Positions 30,211 to 42,030 of a stretch of 64,000 bases of DNA are shown here, piece after piece (position 1 is the first letter of the stretch; each line of letters begins with the position of its first letter). The notes under the pieces were generated by a model. It did no database searches and had not been told where the DNA came from. It saw only the letters and a list, made by a program, of their open reading frames with translations. The stretch is from NCBI GenBank assembly GCA_030280995.1, contig JASXTE010000017.1, positions 1,834,501 through 1,898,500 on the forward strand, written 5' to 3'. Origin of the DNA: Hemileia vastatrix. Its lineage: Eukaryota; Basidiomycota; Pucciniomycetes; Pucciniales; Zaghouaniaceae. The position numbers were made by a program, and so were the translations under genes.

Positions 30211-31462
30211 TATTAGACTCAAAAACACTGCTTGGTGGGCTAATATGTCTGAAGATGCAAAATTATATGTTGAATCTGGTGATTCATGCCAGAAATCCAA
30301 AAGAATGACTGGTAAGAGAGCAGGGTTATTACAGCAAATTGAAGCACCTGATGCTCCCTGGAAAATCATTAATATGGATTTTGTCACTGGTCTTCCTATT
30401 GCAGGTAAAGAAAATTATAATTCTTGTTGGGTAATAGTGGATAGATTTACTAAAATGTGCAAATTTGCCTCCACCCATAAGGATGTCTCTACCAAAGACT
30501 TGGCTTTCTTATGGTGGTGTAATATGTTCAATATAGTTGGATTCCCTAGAGCCATTATATCTGACAGAGATCCAAAATTTACATCTGATTTCTGGATGTC
30601 TCTAATGGATAGATGTGGTTGTGAATTAAAATTATCCACTGCTCACCATCCCCAAACTGATGGTCTAGCTGAAAGAATGATTCAAACTCTAGAGGATATG
30701 ATTAGAAGGTATTGTGCCTTTGGATTGGAATATAAAGACAATGACAGATTTACTCATGACTGGGTCACCTTATTACCTGGTCTTGAATTTGCTTATAATA
30801 GCACTGTTCACTCTGTTACTCAAATGAAGCCTTTTGAGCTTTGGCTAGGTTATGTCCCTTATCCTCCTGCTCAAATACTCAATAGTAAATTTCCTAAATT
30901 GGAATTACACCCTGGTGTAAAATCTTTTGTTCAAATGCAACAACTGTGCAGAAAACATGCTCAAACTTGTATTGATAAAGCATTTGAATATAAGAAGAAT
31001 AGATGGGATAAATCCCATAAGGAACACACATTTAAAGAGGGTGATGAAGTGTTGATATCTACTTTCCACTTCAATTTACAGGGAAACAACAAATTAAAAG
31101 ATCCTTTTGTGGGCCCTTTTGTTGTAAAAAGAATGATTGGAGATAATGAAGTTGAAGTTGTGTTATATTCTCCATATGATAGAAAAAATCCTGTTTTCCC
31201 CATTTCCCTACTAAAACCTTATACTTCCAACAGTGATTTATTCCCCAAAAGAAGAGGTAGACCTAAGAAGAATCCTCAGGAAATCACTGAAACTACAGAT
31301 ATTGATAAAATTCTCAATGATAGAATTATCACTTCTGAAAGAGGTACTGAATATTTATCGAGATTTAAAAATAAGTCATCTGAACATGATGCATGGATAC
31401 CTGGTAAAGAAATTTCAAACCTTCCTACTCTATTAAAAAATTATAAAAAGAAAAAATCATAG
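30211..31462 (+). CDS. int: A1 integrase with AT-hook and chromodomain
   Basis: Continues the integrase split by the TIR element. Zinc finger end: expected CDSC reads GDSC, one ligand lost. DDE residues: D in NMDFVTGLP, D in SDRDPKFTS, E in TDGLAERM. A GPF-type module (KDPFVGPFVVKRM) follows, then an AT-hook (RRGRPKKN, about 31248-31272) and a chromodomain-like end (DIDKILNDRIITSERG, then EYLSRFKNKSSEHDAWIPG, about 31293-31440). The frame ends in Lys-rich KKKKS. In chromoviruses the chromodomain steers integration to heterochromatin. The listed open frame begins at the MSEDAK codon; the true protein starts upstream in pol. Confidence 0.88.
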
Positions 31463-31483
31463 CATTTTTTTTTTGTTTTTTTT

Positions 31484-31495
31484 AGAGTGAGGGAG
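31484..31495 (+). other. Polypurine tract of A1
   Basis: AGAGTGAGGGAG immediately before the 3' LTR; the reverse copy in A2 is at 33831-33842. Confidence 0.75.
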
Positions 31496-32742
31496 TGTCA
31501 GCCAGGCTGTCCCAGGAGCCCAGTTAATAAAAATACAATTTATTGGAATTAAATAAAGACATAATAATTGCAGAGTTTGAATTTAACATTAATATTATAT
31601 TACATAATAAATTTATATTAACATTTTATTTATATAAATAAAGTAAATATTATTTTAATTTTATAAGATAATTTAAAAGCATTTGATTATATTCCATAAC
31701 AAAGAGTGCATTGTTTATTTAATAATTATAAATTAATTAATTAAAAACTTATAAGATAATTATATTCAAGTGTTTATATTATATTGTAATTACTTTAATT
31801 AATTAAATTTAATTATTAAAATATACTTTTTCATATACTATTATCCATAATTATGGCTGCTGTTTTTTGGACCCTTAATTGTGTCATTAAAAAATTAAAT
31901 AAATTATAATACTTATTTTATAAAATAGTATTAAAATTCTCAACCTAATTTAGTAATAAATTAATTACTTGTTTCATTTAAATTAATTATTTAATTACAT
32001 AGTTGGAACAATTAATTAATTTCTTTATACTAAATTAAAATTGATTACATATTTTGTTGCATCAAAATTTTTTTACTTGTTTCACTTAAAAACCCTTAAA
32101 GCATACTGTACCATCTGTTTTGAATTATTTTTTCTCATAGTTCCTATGTCTCAGGCTTGTTTAGTTACTCACTATTTTTACTTACTGATTTGGGAATTAG
32201 TTGTGGGAAAATTTGGTTCTTATTTGGGGTTTTAATTATTTGTTTCATATTTTTCTCTAAATTGTTAAGTTTCACTTATTCTTTTATATTCTTGTTTCTT
32301 CTTATTATGACTCTTGTATTTACAAATGTAGTGGCGCTTCAGAGGGCCCATTGCCTAGAAAAAGGCCTTGGATAATCCCCTGTAGCCTCACCACTTATTA
32401 CTTACTTTATTTTTATTATTAATTTTATTATTAATTACAAATGTTATACTTATAATAGTTTTTATTATGGCACTTTCTTGCCTTTGAAATCTAGTATATA
32501 TTATGCATATAAAGGTTGCTTTAAGATCATTTAATATTAGCATTTGTTACTTAAGCTGAGAGAATAAAAAAACTTACCATGTATCATCCCATAAATAACT
32601 TGTTATAAGTTTTGTTGACTCCCCAGTCCAAGTTTTGTCTATTTATTTTTTGTTATAGTTTTTTCATTTCTTTTCCTCTTTTTCTTCTTCTTCTTCTTCT
32701 TCTTCTCCTCTTTTTCTCCTTCTTCTAGACGACCGGCCGACA
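31496..32742 (+). mobile_element. A1 3' LTR
   Basis: 1247 bp with the same ends as the 5' LTR, followed by the gaagc duplication and the last part of the D LTR. Confidence 0.92.
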
Positions 32743-32747
32743 GAAGC

Positions 32748-32864
32748 TCACACTTTTTCCCCTTATAGTTTTAGCACACACCTTGTTGTAGTTACTTGTT
32801 GTTGTAAGGTGCACAGTTGTTTATTGACCTGTGTTAAGGTTTCCCCTGTGCTAAGACTTCTACA
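32748..32864 (+). mobile_element. D 3' LTR, last piece
   Basis: Matches the end of the D 5' LTR (TTAGCACACAC, GTTGTTGTAAGGTGCAC) and ends CTTCTACA; then aataa. Confidence 0.85.
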
Positions 32865-32869
32865 AATAA

Positions 32870-33830
32870 TAATAAAATATAATGTCATAGTTGGTAAAAT
32901 AAGTGATGGGGCCTCAGGGGATTACCCAATGCCCTTATATAGGCAAAAGGGCCCTCTGAAGCACCATAAAAATGTATATACAATATAAGAAATAAAATAA
33001 AATAAAGTAAATCTAACAATAAAATACTTTTGGAGCTGAAACAATTAATTAAAAATATGAGTAAGCGCCCATTTCCCACCAATTAAAACCCAGAAACTGT
33101 AACAAAATTAAGTGTGACATTAAATTAGTCTGAAACAAAAAAGAATATAACTATTTTAATTTAAACAAGTTTCTTCAATGATTAAGAAAAATAGTCACTT
33201 TTAAGGTTAACAAAAAGTATACTATTTATTACAAAAATTTTAATGTAATTAATTAATTTTAGTATAAAACATTAATAAATAATTGTTTTAAGCTATTTCA
33301 TTAATGTAATAAATATTTTGAGTCAAAAAAATAATTATTTTAATGTGATTACTATTTAAAGTAAAAATCTTAATATTTTCTATTAATTAAGTGTTTTAAC
33401 TTAATTAATAATTTTCCTGACACAGTTAAGGGTAAAAAAAGCAACCAATATTTATGGGCTATAAGATATGTTTAACTTTATTTAATACTATATATAATTA
33501 ATTAATTAATAAATTTATAATTTAAATTTGTAACTTGTAATTATAAAATAATATTATATTAATTAATTAATAGTTTATAATTATTAAATACATTAAAAAG
33601 GGCTCATAATTTGCAGAATATAATGTATTATTTACATAATTGTATACAAGTTATATAGTAATAAAATTCATATAAATCTGATTGTAATTTATTATTATGA
33701 GTTAGATATTTAACTTTATTTTTCAATATAATCTTAAGTTTCATACATAATATAAATAAAAATTTGCCCATTTTGAAGTCCTATAAAATATTATAACATT
33801 TACTGGACTCCTGCTACAGCCTGGCTGACA
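32870..33830 (-). mobile_element. A2 3' LTR, second part
   Basis: Continues the reverse A LTR interrupted at 20810. It contains the reversed TATA context (CTTATATAGGCAAAAGGGCCC-like, about 32933) and ends CAGCCTGGCTGACA at 33830. Together with 20537-20810 it makes an LTR of about 1.24 kb. A reverse polypurine tract follows at 33831. Confidence 0.85.
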
Positions 33831-33835
33831 CTCCC

Positions 33836-35440
33836 TCACTCTAAAAAAACAAATAAAAAATGATAAAAATTTTTCTTTTTATAATTCTTTAATAGAGTAG
33901 CAAGGTTAGATATTTCTTTTCCAGGTATCCATGCATCATTCTCTGATGATTTATTTTTATATCTCAATAAATATTCAGTACCCTTTTCAGCACTGATAAC
34001 TCTATCATTGAGAATATTATCAATTTCAGAAGTTTCTGTGACTTCTTGAGAATTTTTCTTAGGTCTCCCTTTCCTTTTAGGAAATAAGTCATTGTTACAA
34101 GTATAAGGCTTTACCAGGGAAATGGGGAAAAGAGGATGTTTTCTATCATATGAAGAATACAGTTTTACTTCTACTTCATAATTACCAACCATTCTTTTAA
34201 CAACAAATGGACCTACAAATGGATCCTTTAATTTTTTATTTCCCTGTAAATTGAAGTGGACTGTATATATTAGTACTTCATTGCCCTTGTCAAATATGTA
34301 TTCTTTATGTGATTTATCCTATCTTTTTTTCTCATATTCAAATGCCTTATCAATACAACTTTGGGCATGTTTTCTACATAGTTGTTGCATTTTCATGAAG
34401 GATTTTACACAAGGATATAGTTCCAACTTTGGAAAATTATTATTGAGAATTTGAGCAGGAGTATTTGGGACATAACCTTACCAGAGCTCAAAAGGCTTTT
34501 TCTTAGTGACAGAGTGAACAGTGCTATTATAAGCCAATTCAAGATATGGTAGTAGAGTAATCCAGTCATGAGTGAATCTGTCATTGTCTTAATATTCTAA
34601 TCCAAAGGCACAATACCTTCTAATCATATCCTCCAGAGTTTGAATCATTCTTTCAGCTAAACCATCAGTTTGGGGATGGTGAGCAGTAGATAATTTCAAC
34701 TCACAGCCACTTATATCCATCAATGACATCTGAAATTCAGATGTAAATTTAGGGTCTCTGTCAGAGATGATGGCTTTGTGAAATCCAACAATATTAAACA
34801 TATATGACCACCATAAGAAATCTAAATCTTTGGTGGATACATCTTTATGGGTGGGAATAAATTTAGACATTTTGGTGAATCTATCCATTATTACCCAACA
34901 AGAATTATAACTGTCTTTCCCTGCTACAGGAATACCAGTGACAAAATCCATATTAATTATTTCCCAAGGAGCATCAGGTGCTTCAATATGTTGCAATAAT
35001 CCTGCTCTTTTACCTGTTAATCTTTTAGAATTTCTGCATGAATCACAGGATTCAACATATAATTTTGTGTCTTCAGACATATCAGCCCACCATGGAGTGT
35101 TTTTTATTCTGACAATAATTTTATCTAAATCAAAATGAACAGCTAAAATTTTATCATGACAGAGTTTCAAGATGGTTTCCTTCATTGTAGGAGGAATTAC
35201 AAGGACATTAGTAAGTTTTCTCCTGTAATAAATATAACCATCCTTAATGGAAAATTTTCCTTTATTCAAAGCATTTTGATACTTTGAAGTGAGAGTTTTT
35301 ATTAATGCTTGGATTGAAGCATTCTTTGGATCATTCAAGATTGTAACTAATTTTTTTAGATCAGAATCATTCTCATATTATTCCAGAATTAATTGCAATA
35401 ATTCTTCTTCCATATCAACAATATATATACCATTTATATG
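33836..35440 (-). pseudogene. int: A2 integrase with AT-hook and chromodomain
   Basis: Minus strand, 5' to 3' from about 35440. The HHCC finger (KLCHDKILAVHFDLDK, CDSCRNSKR), catalytic NMDFVTGIP, SDRDPKFTS and TDGLAERM are in one 249-codon frame (35338-34589). A stop or shift breaks the middle (34588-34193). The C-terminal 118 codons (34192-33836) carry an AT-hook (RKGRPKKN) and a chromodomain-like end (EIDNILNDRVISAEKG, EYLLRYKNKSSENDAWIPG). It mirrors A1. The polypurine tract and LTR lie directly downstream. Confidence 0.85.
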
Positions 35441-37020
35441 AACTGTATCATCTTTGGATAAATAGGCAGGATTGGAATCATTATTTGGTAAAGGCAATCT
35501 TGACAGCATATCCACATTTGAATGAACATTACCAGCTCTGTGAATAATTGTAATTCTACCCCTATACTCTTGAACATCTAGTTACCATACCACCTAAACA
35601 TATTTCTGTTTGGTTTCTTTAGGTTTAAGAGGGATTTTACTGCACTAAAGTCTGTAACCAAATCAAATTTCTGGTCTCCCAGGTAGTAATGAAGTTTTTA
35701 TAGGACCCATACAACTGCTAAACACTCTAATTGGGTGGCAGAATATTTCAATTCACTTTTTCTTAAGGTTCTTGAAATATAAAAAATTAAAACTTCTGAA
35801 CATTTATCATTTATAATTTTTTTCTGGTGGAGGGCAGCTCCTAGTCCAACAAAACTTGCATCTGTGTAGAGGAAAAAAGGTTTATTGAAATCTGGGAGAG
35901 CCAGGATTGGGGCAGTCATTAAACATTTTTTCAATGTATTAAAGGCTTTTTGTGTTTCCACATTCCAGATAAAAGCTACATCTTTTCTGGGAAATTTCAT
36001 AAGAGGTAAGGCTATGAGTTGAAAATTTTGTAGTTATTGTCTATAATAGCCACACATTCCCAAAAAACTTTGGATTTCATGCACAGAATTTGGTGATCTC
36101 ACATTCTGAATTTCAGCAACTTTGTTTTGATCTACACAGATTTTTAAACCTGACACAACATGACCCAGGACTTTCAAGGATTTAAAACCAAATATACACT
36201 TTTTCAAGGATAAGTTCATGTTAATGTCATCCATTTTTTAGAATATTCTATTTAAGTGAGTGACGTGTTCATAAAAAGTCTTACAAAAAACTATAATGTC
36301 ATCAATATATACCATCAACCATCCTTCAACTGTTTTTTCCTGTTGAAATGTATTATCCATTACTTTTTGAAAAACTGAAGGTGAATTCTTAAGCCCAAAT
36401 GGCATTCTAACATACTTATATATTCCCATATGAGTAGCAATAAGCAAGAAATTTTGGGAATCTCTATTTGACAGGATCTTATGTTAACCCTTATTACCAT
36501 CTAGAAAACTAATAAACTTTGCAACCTGTAAGGTTGCATATATGGAGTTTATTCTGGGTAAAGGGTAAATATCATCTACAGTATAAGTATATAATGCTCT
36601 ATAATCTCCACATAATCTAGTCTTATCTTTCTCATGAGAGAATAAGACTGGGGAGATGACACAATATTTTGTAGTAACATCTACTTTCTCAATAATATTC
36701 ATTATTAATAAGCTAGTAATATTATCTTTTATTTCTTTCTTCTTTGTGGGAGAAGCATGATAGGGATTTTTCTTAGGGCTAGGAGGGATATCACTCAAAT
36801 TACAGGATAAATAAATTTTCATTTCTTCTTTGACAACCTCTAGTTCATGGGTTTCATGAGAAAAAGCAATAGGGAAAGATGTAATCAAATCAATTATTGA
36901 ATCTTTCTGTGCACTAGTTAAATGATCACCGAATGAAGCAGTATTTATTTTAGACAAAAAATTATCCATTTCTTCAGTAGATCTACCATTACATTGAATC
37001 AATCAATTACAAGATTTAAA
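35441..37020 (-). pseudogene. pol: A2 RT and RNase H
   Basis: Minus strand in several frames: RT start 37002-36484 (EEMKIYLSCNLSDIPPS, LCGDYRALYTYTVDDIYPLP), palm 36447-36238 with YIDDIIVF and a PFGLKNSPSVFQKVMDNTF segment, thumb 36234-36034, RNase H 36000-35698 (YTDASFVGLGAALHQKK, TLRKSELKYSATQLECL). Multiple stops and frameshifts separate the pieces. The domain order matches A1 and C1. Confidence 0.85.
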
Positions 37021-39039
37021 TTATGGTGCAGAAGGTAGTTTTGAAGAAGAAATTTTAAATTTTCTTTTTCCATTCATGCCCAATGTGAAACAATTGTTTG
37101 CTGGATCAAATTTGATACCAAACATGGTTAAAATGTCATTTCCCATAATAAACCAATTTCTTAAGTTATCATTTTTTGTCACAACAAAATCACAAACAGC
37201 TCTGACAAAGCCACCATATATTTAAAGAATACAGTAGCTTTGTACTTACAAATGGGACATAAAACAGAACCATAACCCTTCCATTTTTCAGATGCGATAG
37301 GTAATAATTTACTATGATAATCTCTATCCACTGAAGCAAGTGCCTTTTCAGACACTACACCACCTCCAGAACTAGAGTCAAGAACCACTTCAACAGTTTT
37401 TACATTAATAATATCTTGTGCTTTTAAGGGGGATATTACCACTGAACTATCAGTAATATCTCTGATAATCTCAGCATTCTCTACTGAAGATAAGTCCAAA
37501 TTGTGGGTACTAGATACATTGTCCAAATATTGGATATCTTGCTCTAGCATCAGAACTTCATTAGGAGATTCATTTTCATAAGAGATATTACTATCACAGT
37601 CACTTGAGGAGTCATCAAGGTCAACTGTAGCATTTTCAGTATCTTCAGTTTTTTCAACATGATAAATTTTCTTGTCACAAACATGTCCTTTTTGCCATGA
37701 TTTTTTACATTTATAACAATTAGTAGTTGCATATTTCTTTGGTGAAATAGGGGCAGAGGGTTTACCAGGCTTTTCAGGAAGATTTGGTGAAGATTTGAAT
37801 TGATCATGGGAAGGCTTCAAGGGATAATTCCTTGGTTCATATCTGTGGTTAAGTAGTACCTCATTACAGAAATTAATAAAAGAAGAATTTTCTCTTACAT
37901 GCTCAGTCCTAGCTACAATCAAATCTCTCAGAGGGTTTGGCAATTTATAGAGAATTTTGTCTCTCCAAATATCATAATCCAATTTTAGATCCATAGCTCT
38001 AAGAATTTTTGTTATTTTCATTAGGAAAACAATAGTTTTTCAGCAGAAGAGGATGTATATTTTGAATTCTCATATAATCTCTGCTGTGCCAATATGAATT
38101 TTGATCCACCAAATTGATGCTCAATCAATGTTTTCCACTCATCCCAAGTATAGTGATGATTGTCTAATAAGACAGCTTCATACCACATCAGGGAAATATT
38201 TGAGAATAAAGAAATTAACTTACAGACTATTTCTTCATCTGGCAGTTTATAAGAATTTTTAAAATGATAAACTTTTTGAATAAAATGCTGCCAGTCAGAC
38301 AAAGAATCACCATCAAAGGTGAGATATTGATCAAGTTTAGGCCAATTTTTATGGCTACTTGGCTGGTCAACTTTAGATTTATTCATGGTAATTAATTCCT
38401 GAAGCCTGGAAAGATGTTCAGAAATTTCATTATTCACAGAAACAGCTGGCTCATGATGAGTATTGAAAGATTTTATGTGGTCCACAGAAGAATGTATAGA
38501 TACATTGTCAGGCTGTTTAATGGACACATTCAAATGAAGGTAAGATCTACTATGCTCAGGTTGTTTACCCTTATTTTTGGTGGACTTATGAGCAGTAGTT
38601 TCAATTTCACCATAATTTTCATCAGGAATAGGAGGTAAAGTAGAGAATTTGTATTCAAGACTAGAAAAATAATTCCTCAACCTAGGAATTTTAGAAAAGT
38701 TGATCATTAACTTTTTCAAGAGATACAAAATTTCTGTTTTTATGTACTGAGTATTTATTTCTCAAAGCCTGCAAATCAATTTTCAATGTTTTCAATTCAT
38801 CATGCAAGGATGTATTGACATGTCTTAATGAAGCATTTTAATTTTGAAGGGGTTTTAACTCATTAATAATTTTATGTAAATTAGAATTCTTATCTAAAAG
38901 TGCCTTGTTATTATTTTTATTTGTTTTTGATGAGCAAGAACAGCAGTCAAGGTGTCTTTAAAATTAAAATAAGCATTATCTTGAGCAAAAAAACTCACTT
39001 TACAATATAAATGCATATTATTTTATCTGTAATTATTGT
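37021..39039 (-). pseudogene. gag: A2 gag C-terminal part and protease
   Basis: Minus strand. The capsid frame 38728-38021 carries NWPKLDQYLTFDGDSLSDWQ and LMWYEAVLLDNHHYTW. The next frame (38021-37179) has KLDYDIWRDKILYKLPN, the zinc knuckle CYKCKKSWQKGHVC (C-X2-C-X7-H-X-C, not the usual C-X2-C-X4-H-X4-C) and the acidic DSSSDCDSN segment. The protease region near 37380 reads VVLDSSSGGGVVSEKAL, where DSGAGG is expected, so the active-site Gly is changed to Ser. 39039-38730 is the coiled-coil part, decayed. It is interrupted at 39040 by a B solo LTR. Confidence 0.82.
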
Positions 39040-40112
39040 TGTGGTCTTCCAACATTGGCAGAGCCCTTTGTTGGTTTATTTGGTGTTGTTTTGGTATGCC
39101 TTAAATGGCATTGTTTAAATAGTTAGGTGTTTTTCTGGAATTACACAGCAAATATTGGGACTAAGGGGAAGTGGGCACTTCCATTGGATAGCCCTGGTTT
39201 TTCTCTATATTTTATGTCTTGGGGACATTTTTCATAGCTTAAGTATTTGGGGGATAATTTTTCATTTTTCATTTTAAAAGATTTCTGTTGATTTTTTTTT
39301 GTGTTTTACAGGCTAACCTTTAGTATTAGGGTTAAATGCTTAGTACTGTTGGAATGAGAAGAGTTTTCTCTACAATTCATGTCTCAATGTTGTTATAGGG
39401 TAATTATGTGTTTTAAGGGTTTTAGTAGCTGTAGATGATTTTTCTAAGTATTTTGGGTGTTTTTGGTGGTTTTCTGGCTTCAGAGTGGTCAGGCCACTTC
39501 AGGCGGGCGGACCACCTGCCTCGGTGCTAGAGGGCTGTGAAGCGTTTCTAGGGAGGTTTTATGCAATTTGGCGGTCAGGAACGCCAAATTTGTCGGTGTG
39601 CATGGGCTCTTAGTTAGTAGTCTGTGTGTATATAGTGAGAAGACAGTTTAAGGCAACTTTAATTATCATACAACCATCCAGAGGTAATATCCTTGTTCCT
39701 CACTCAGTTTTCACTGTTTTTTGGCCACAATTGGCTGTGTTTTTTGCAAGTGAGTTCTTCATTTAACTTAGCATAGCAACTGTTTTCTCTGGTGTAGTCT
39801 TGCAAGCTATATCAAGTATTATTGCTGTCTCTGGTGTGGATTTGCAACCTACATCAAGTATTATTGCCTTCTCTGGTGTGGACATTAGTCTACATTTCAG
39901 TTCTTTGGTTTGGTAGTCTGTCTGGAGACTACTTTCTTGACTGATCAAGCAGTCAAGTGTATTGGAAAAGGGGTCTTTTTGGTAAACAGGAACCAATTTA
40001 CTGTAGCAGGTAAATCTCACTTATTTTTCTAAAGGGACAGGGGTTTTTCTCTCTGGTTTTACTCCATCTCCCTTGGTCAAGGCCTATAGCTAGTACTATA
40101 GGATTTTCAACA
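39040..40112 (+). mobile_element. B-family solo LTR
   Basis: 1073 bp, TGTGGTCTTCC to TTCAACA, with the 4-bp duplication ttgt on both sides (39036-39039, 40113-40116). Defines the B LTR without internal insertion. Inserted in A2 gag. Confidence 0.88.
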
Positions 40113-40692
40113 TTGTTTTTCAGAAAATCTCTCAATAGTCTGTCTTTGATAACATTAAAATCAGGAGAATCTTTTAATATTTCCCCAGAAGTTTTCTCAA
40201 GCAAGACATAAACCTCAGGGGCAACAGAATCATTTTTAATTGCAAGAGAAGGATTAATTAAAGAAGTTGAAGTTAATTGTAAAGTTTCATAAAATGACAA
40301 TTTATTTAGAACATCATTAGGGCTACTTATAACAGGAAGTTGTCTCTTAATATGTTTAACAAATCTTTCACCATTCTCAAAATTATTACCTGTAGAAGAA
40401 GATTTACTATTATAAATACCAACATGCTTATCAAGCAAGTTACTCACCATGGCAAGGGAGGAAATTTACCCTGTGCTTTCTTTTTTCTGCTTCCCTGATA
40501 AGGATGGGCCTGGAAAGGTTGATGGTAAGTTTGTGTCTTGGATGGGGCCAGGGTGATGAGCTGGTTGAGGCTGTACATTCTGCTGGTAGTGGCTCATGAG
40601 ATAGTCCCACTTCCAGAGTATTTGGATTATGTTGCAAAAAGCTAGGGTTTTTCTGGGACTGATGAGTCTGGTTGGACTGTGAGGGAGGTGGA
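40113..40692 (-). pseudogene. gag: A2 gag N-terminal part, truncated
   Basis: Minus strand: HVGIYN, RQLPVISSPNDV and SPDFNVIKDRLLRDF match A4 and A5. A 58-nt intron-like segment with donor GTGAGT and acceptor TTCTACAG lies just upstream of GNNFENGE. The 5'-most sequence (GGAGGTGGGAC-type context, CCTCCCTCACAG on the minus strand) stops at about 40692, where plus-strand gag of A3 begins. The leader and 5' LTR of A2 are not present. Confidence 0.75.
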
Positions 40693-42030
40693 AAGACACC
40701 TTGAATATTTTTCTTGCTCATCAAAAGCAATTAAAAATGATTAAAAGTCTCTTGTTGATAAGGTTTATACTTTGCACAAAAATATTCATGATTTAAATCC
40801 CCTTGTAGATGAAAATACTTCATTGAGAAATGAAAATTCATCCTTACATAAGGAATTCAAAAAATTGAAAAATGATTTTCAAACTTTGAGTAATAAATTC
40901 TCAATATATGAAGACAGAGATGTTTTATCTCTTACAAAAATTAATTATCAACTATCTGAAATTCCTAGGTTGAGAAATTCTTTGTCTGATCTTGAGAGAA
41001 AATTCTCTACCTTACCTGTTATCCCTGATGAAAATGATTGCCAAATTGACACTACTACTCATAAGTCCTTCAAAAATTAGGGTAAACAACCTTAGAACAG
41101 TAGTTCTTACCCCCCTTTAAAGGTTTCCGATAAACAGCCCGACAATGTATCTATTACTTCTTCCGTGGACCACAAAAGGTTTTTCAATATTCATCATGAG
41201 CCAGCTGTTTCTGTCAATAATGAGATTTCTGAATACCTATTCAGGCTTCAGTAATTAATTACCATGAATAATTATAAGGTTGACTAGCCAAGTGGCCATA
41301 AAAATTGGCCTAAACTTGATCAATATCCCACCTTTGATGGTTATTCTTCATCTGACTGGCAGCATTTTATTCAAAGAATTGATAATTTAAAAAATTCTTA
41401 TAAAATTCCAGATGAAGGAATAGTCTCTAAGCCGATTTCTTTATAACTATACTTGGCCTGAATGTAAAACATTAATTGAGAATCAATTTGGTGGTTCAAA
41501 GTTCAGATTGGCACAACAAAGATTATATGAGAAAGCTAAATATAAATCCACTTCTACTGAGAGACCTATTAGTTTCCTCATGAAAATAAAAAATATTCTT
41601 AGAGCTATTGATCCAAAAATGGATTATGATATTTGGAGACAAAATTCTCTATAAATTGCCAAACTCACTGAGAGATTTGATTGTAGCCAGGACTGATCAT
41701 TTGAGGGAGAATTATTCTTTTATTAATATCTGTAATGAGGTATTACTCAACCATAGATATGAACCAAAGAATTATCCTTCAAGGCCTTCCAATGACCAAC
41801 TCAAACCTTCTCTAAAACTTCCAGAAAAAGCTGGCAAACCCTCTGCTCCAGTTGCTCCAAAGAAAGATGCAACTAATACTTGTTATAAATGTAACAAATC
41901 ATGGCAAAAAGGACATGTTTGTGAAAAGAAAATTCATCTTGTTGAAAAAACTGAAGATCCTGAAGATGCTAAAGTTGACCTTGATGAATCTTCAAGTGAC
42001 TGTGATAGTAATATCTCTTATGAGGATAAT
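40693..42030 (+). pseudogene. gag: A3: plus-strand gag fragment
   Basis: It begins mid-gag at GACACCTTGAATA, next to the oppositely oriented A2 gag. A coiled-coil-like region (40772-41080: LVDENTSLRNENSSLHKEFKKL) is followed by stops, then capsid NWPKLDQYPTFDGYSSSDWQ. There is a deletion near 41447, a frameshift near 41637 and the zinc knuckle CYKCNKSWQKGHVC at about 41881. It is cut at 42030 by the A4 LTR. The lesion at 41637 (TTTGGAGACAAAATTC) is shared with A4 at 46137. Confidence 0.8.

Larger units (their letters stand above)
24135..32742 (+). mobile_element. A1: full-length chromovirus-like Ty3/gypsy, gag deleted
   Basis: 8608 bp with near-identical LTRs (24135-25384, 31496-32742) and gaagc duplications at 24130-24134 and 32743-32747. 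Internal order: 1.4-kb leader with a 139-bp tandem repeat, a short gag remnant, the end of protease, RT, RNase H, integrase with AT-hook and chromodomain, then PPT. Most of gag and the protease active site are missing, and an 887-bp TIR element splits integrase. The similar LTRs make it a comparatively young insertion. It depends on other copies for mobility. Confidence 0.9.
20811..32864 (+). mobile_element. D: internally deleted Ty1/copia element with nested insertions
   Basis: LTR 20811-21413, internal 21414-22779, and a second LTR in three pieces (22780-22927, 23734-24134, 32748-32864). The element is bracketed by aataa at 20806-20810 and 32865-32869, a 5-bp target duplication that fixes the whole unit. 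Internal sequence is only 1.37 kb: a copia gag start fused to the end of RT and RNase H. Protease, integrase and most of RT are gone, so it could move only in trans. A C solo LTR and the whole A1 element lie in its 3' LTR. Confidence 0.88.
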
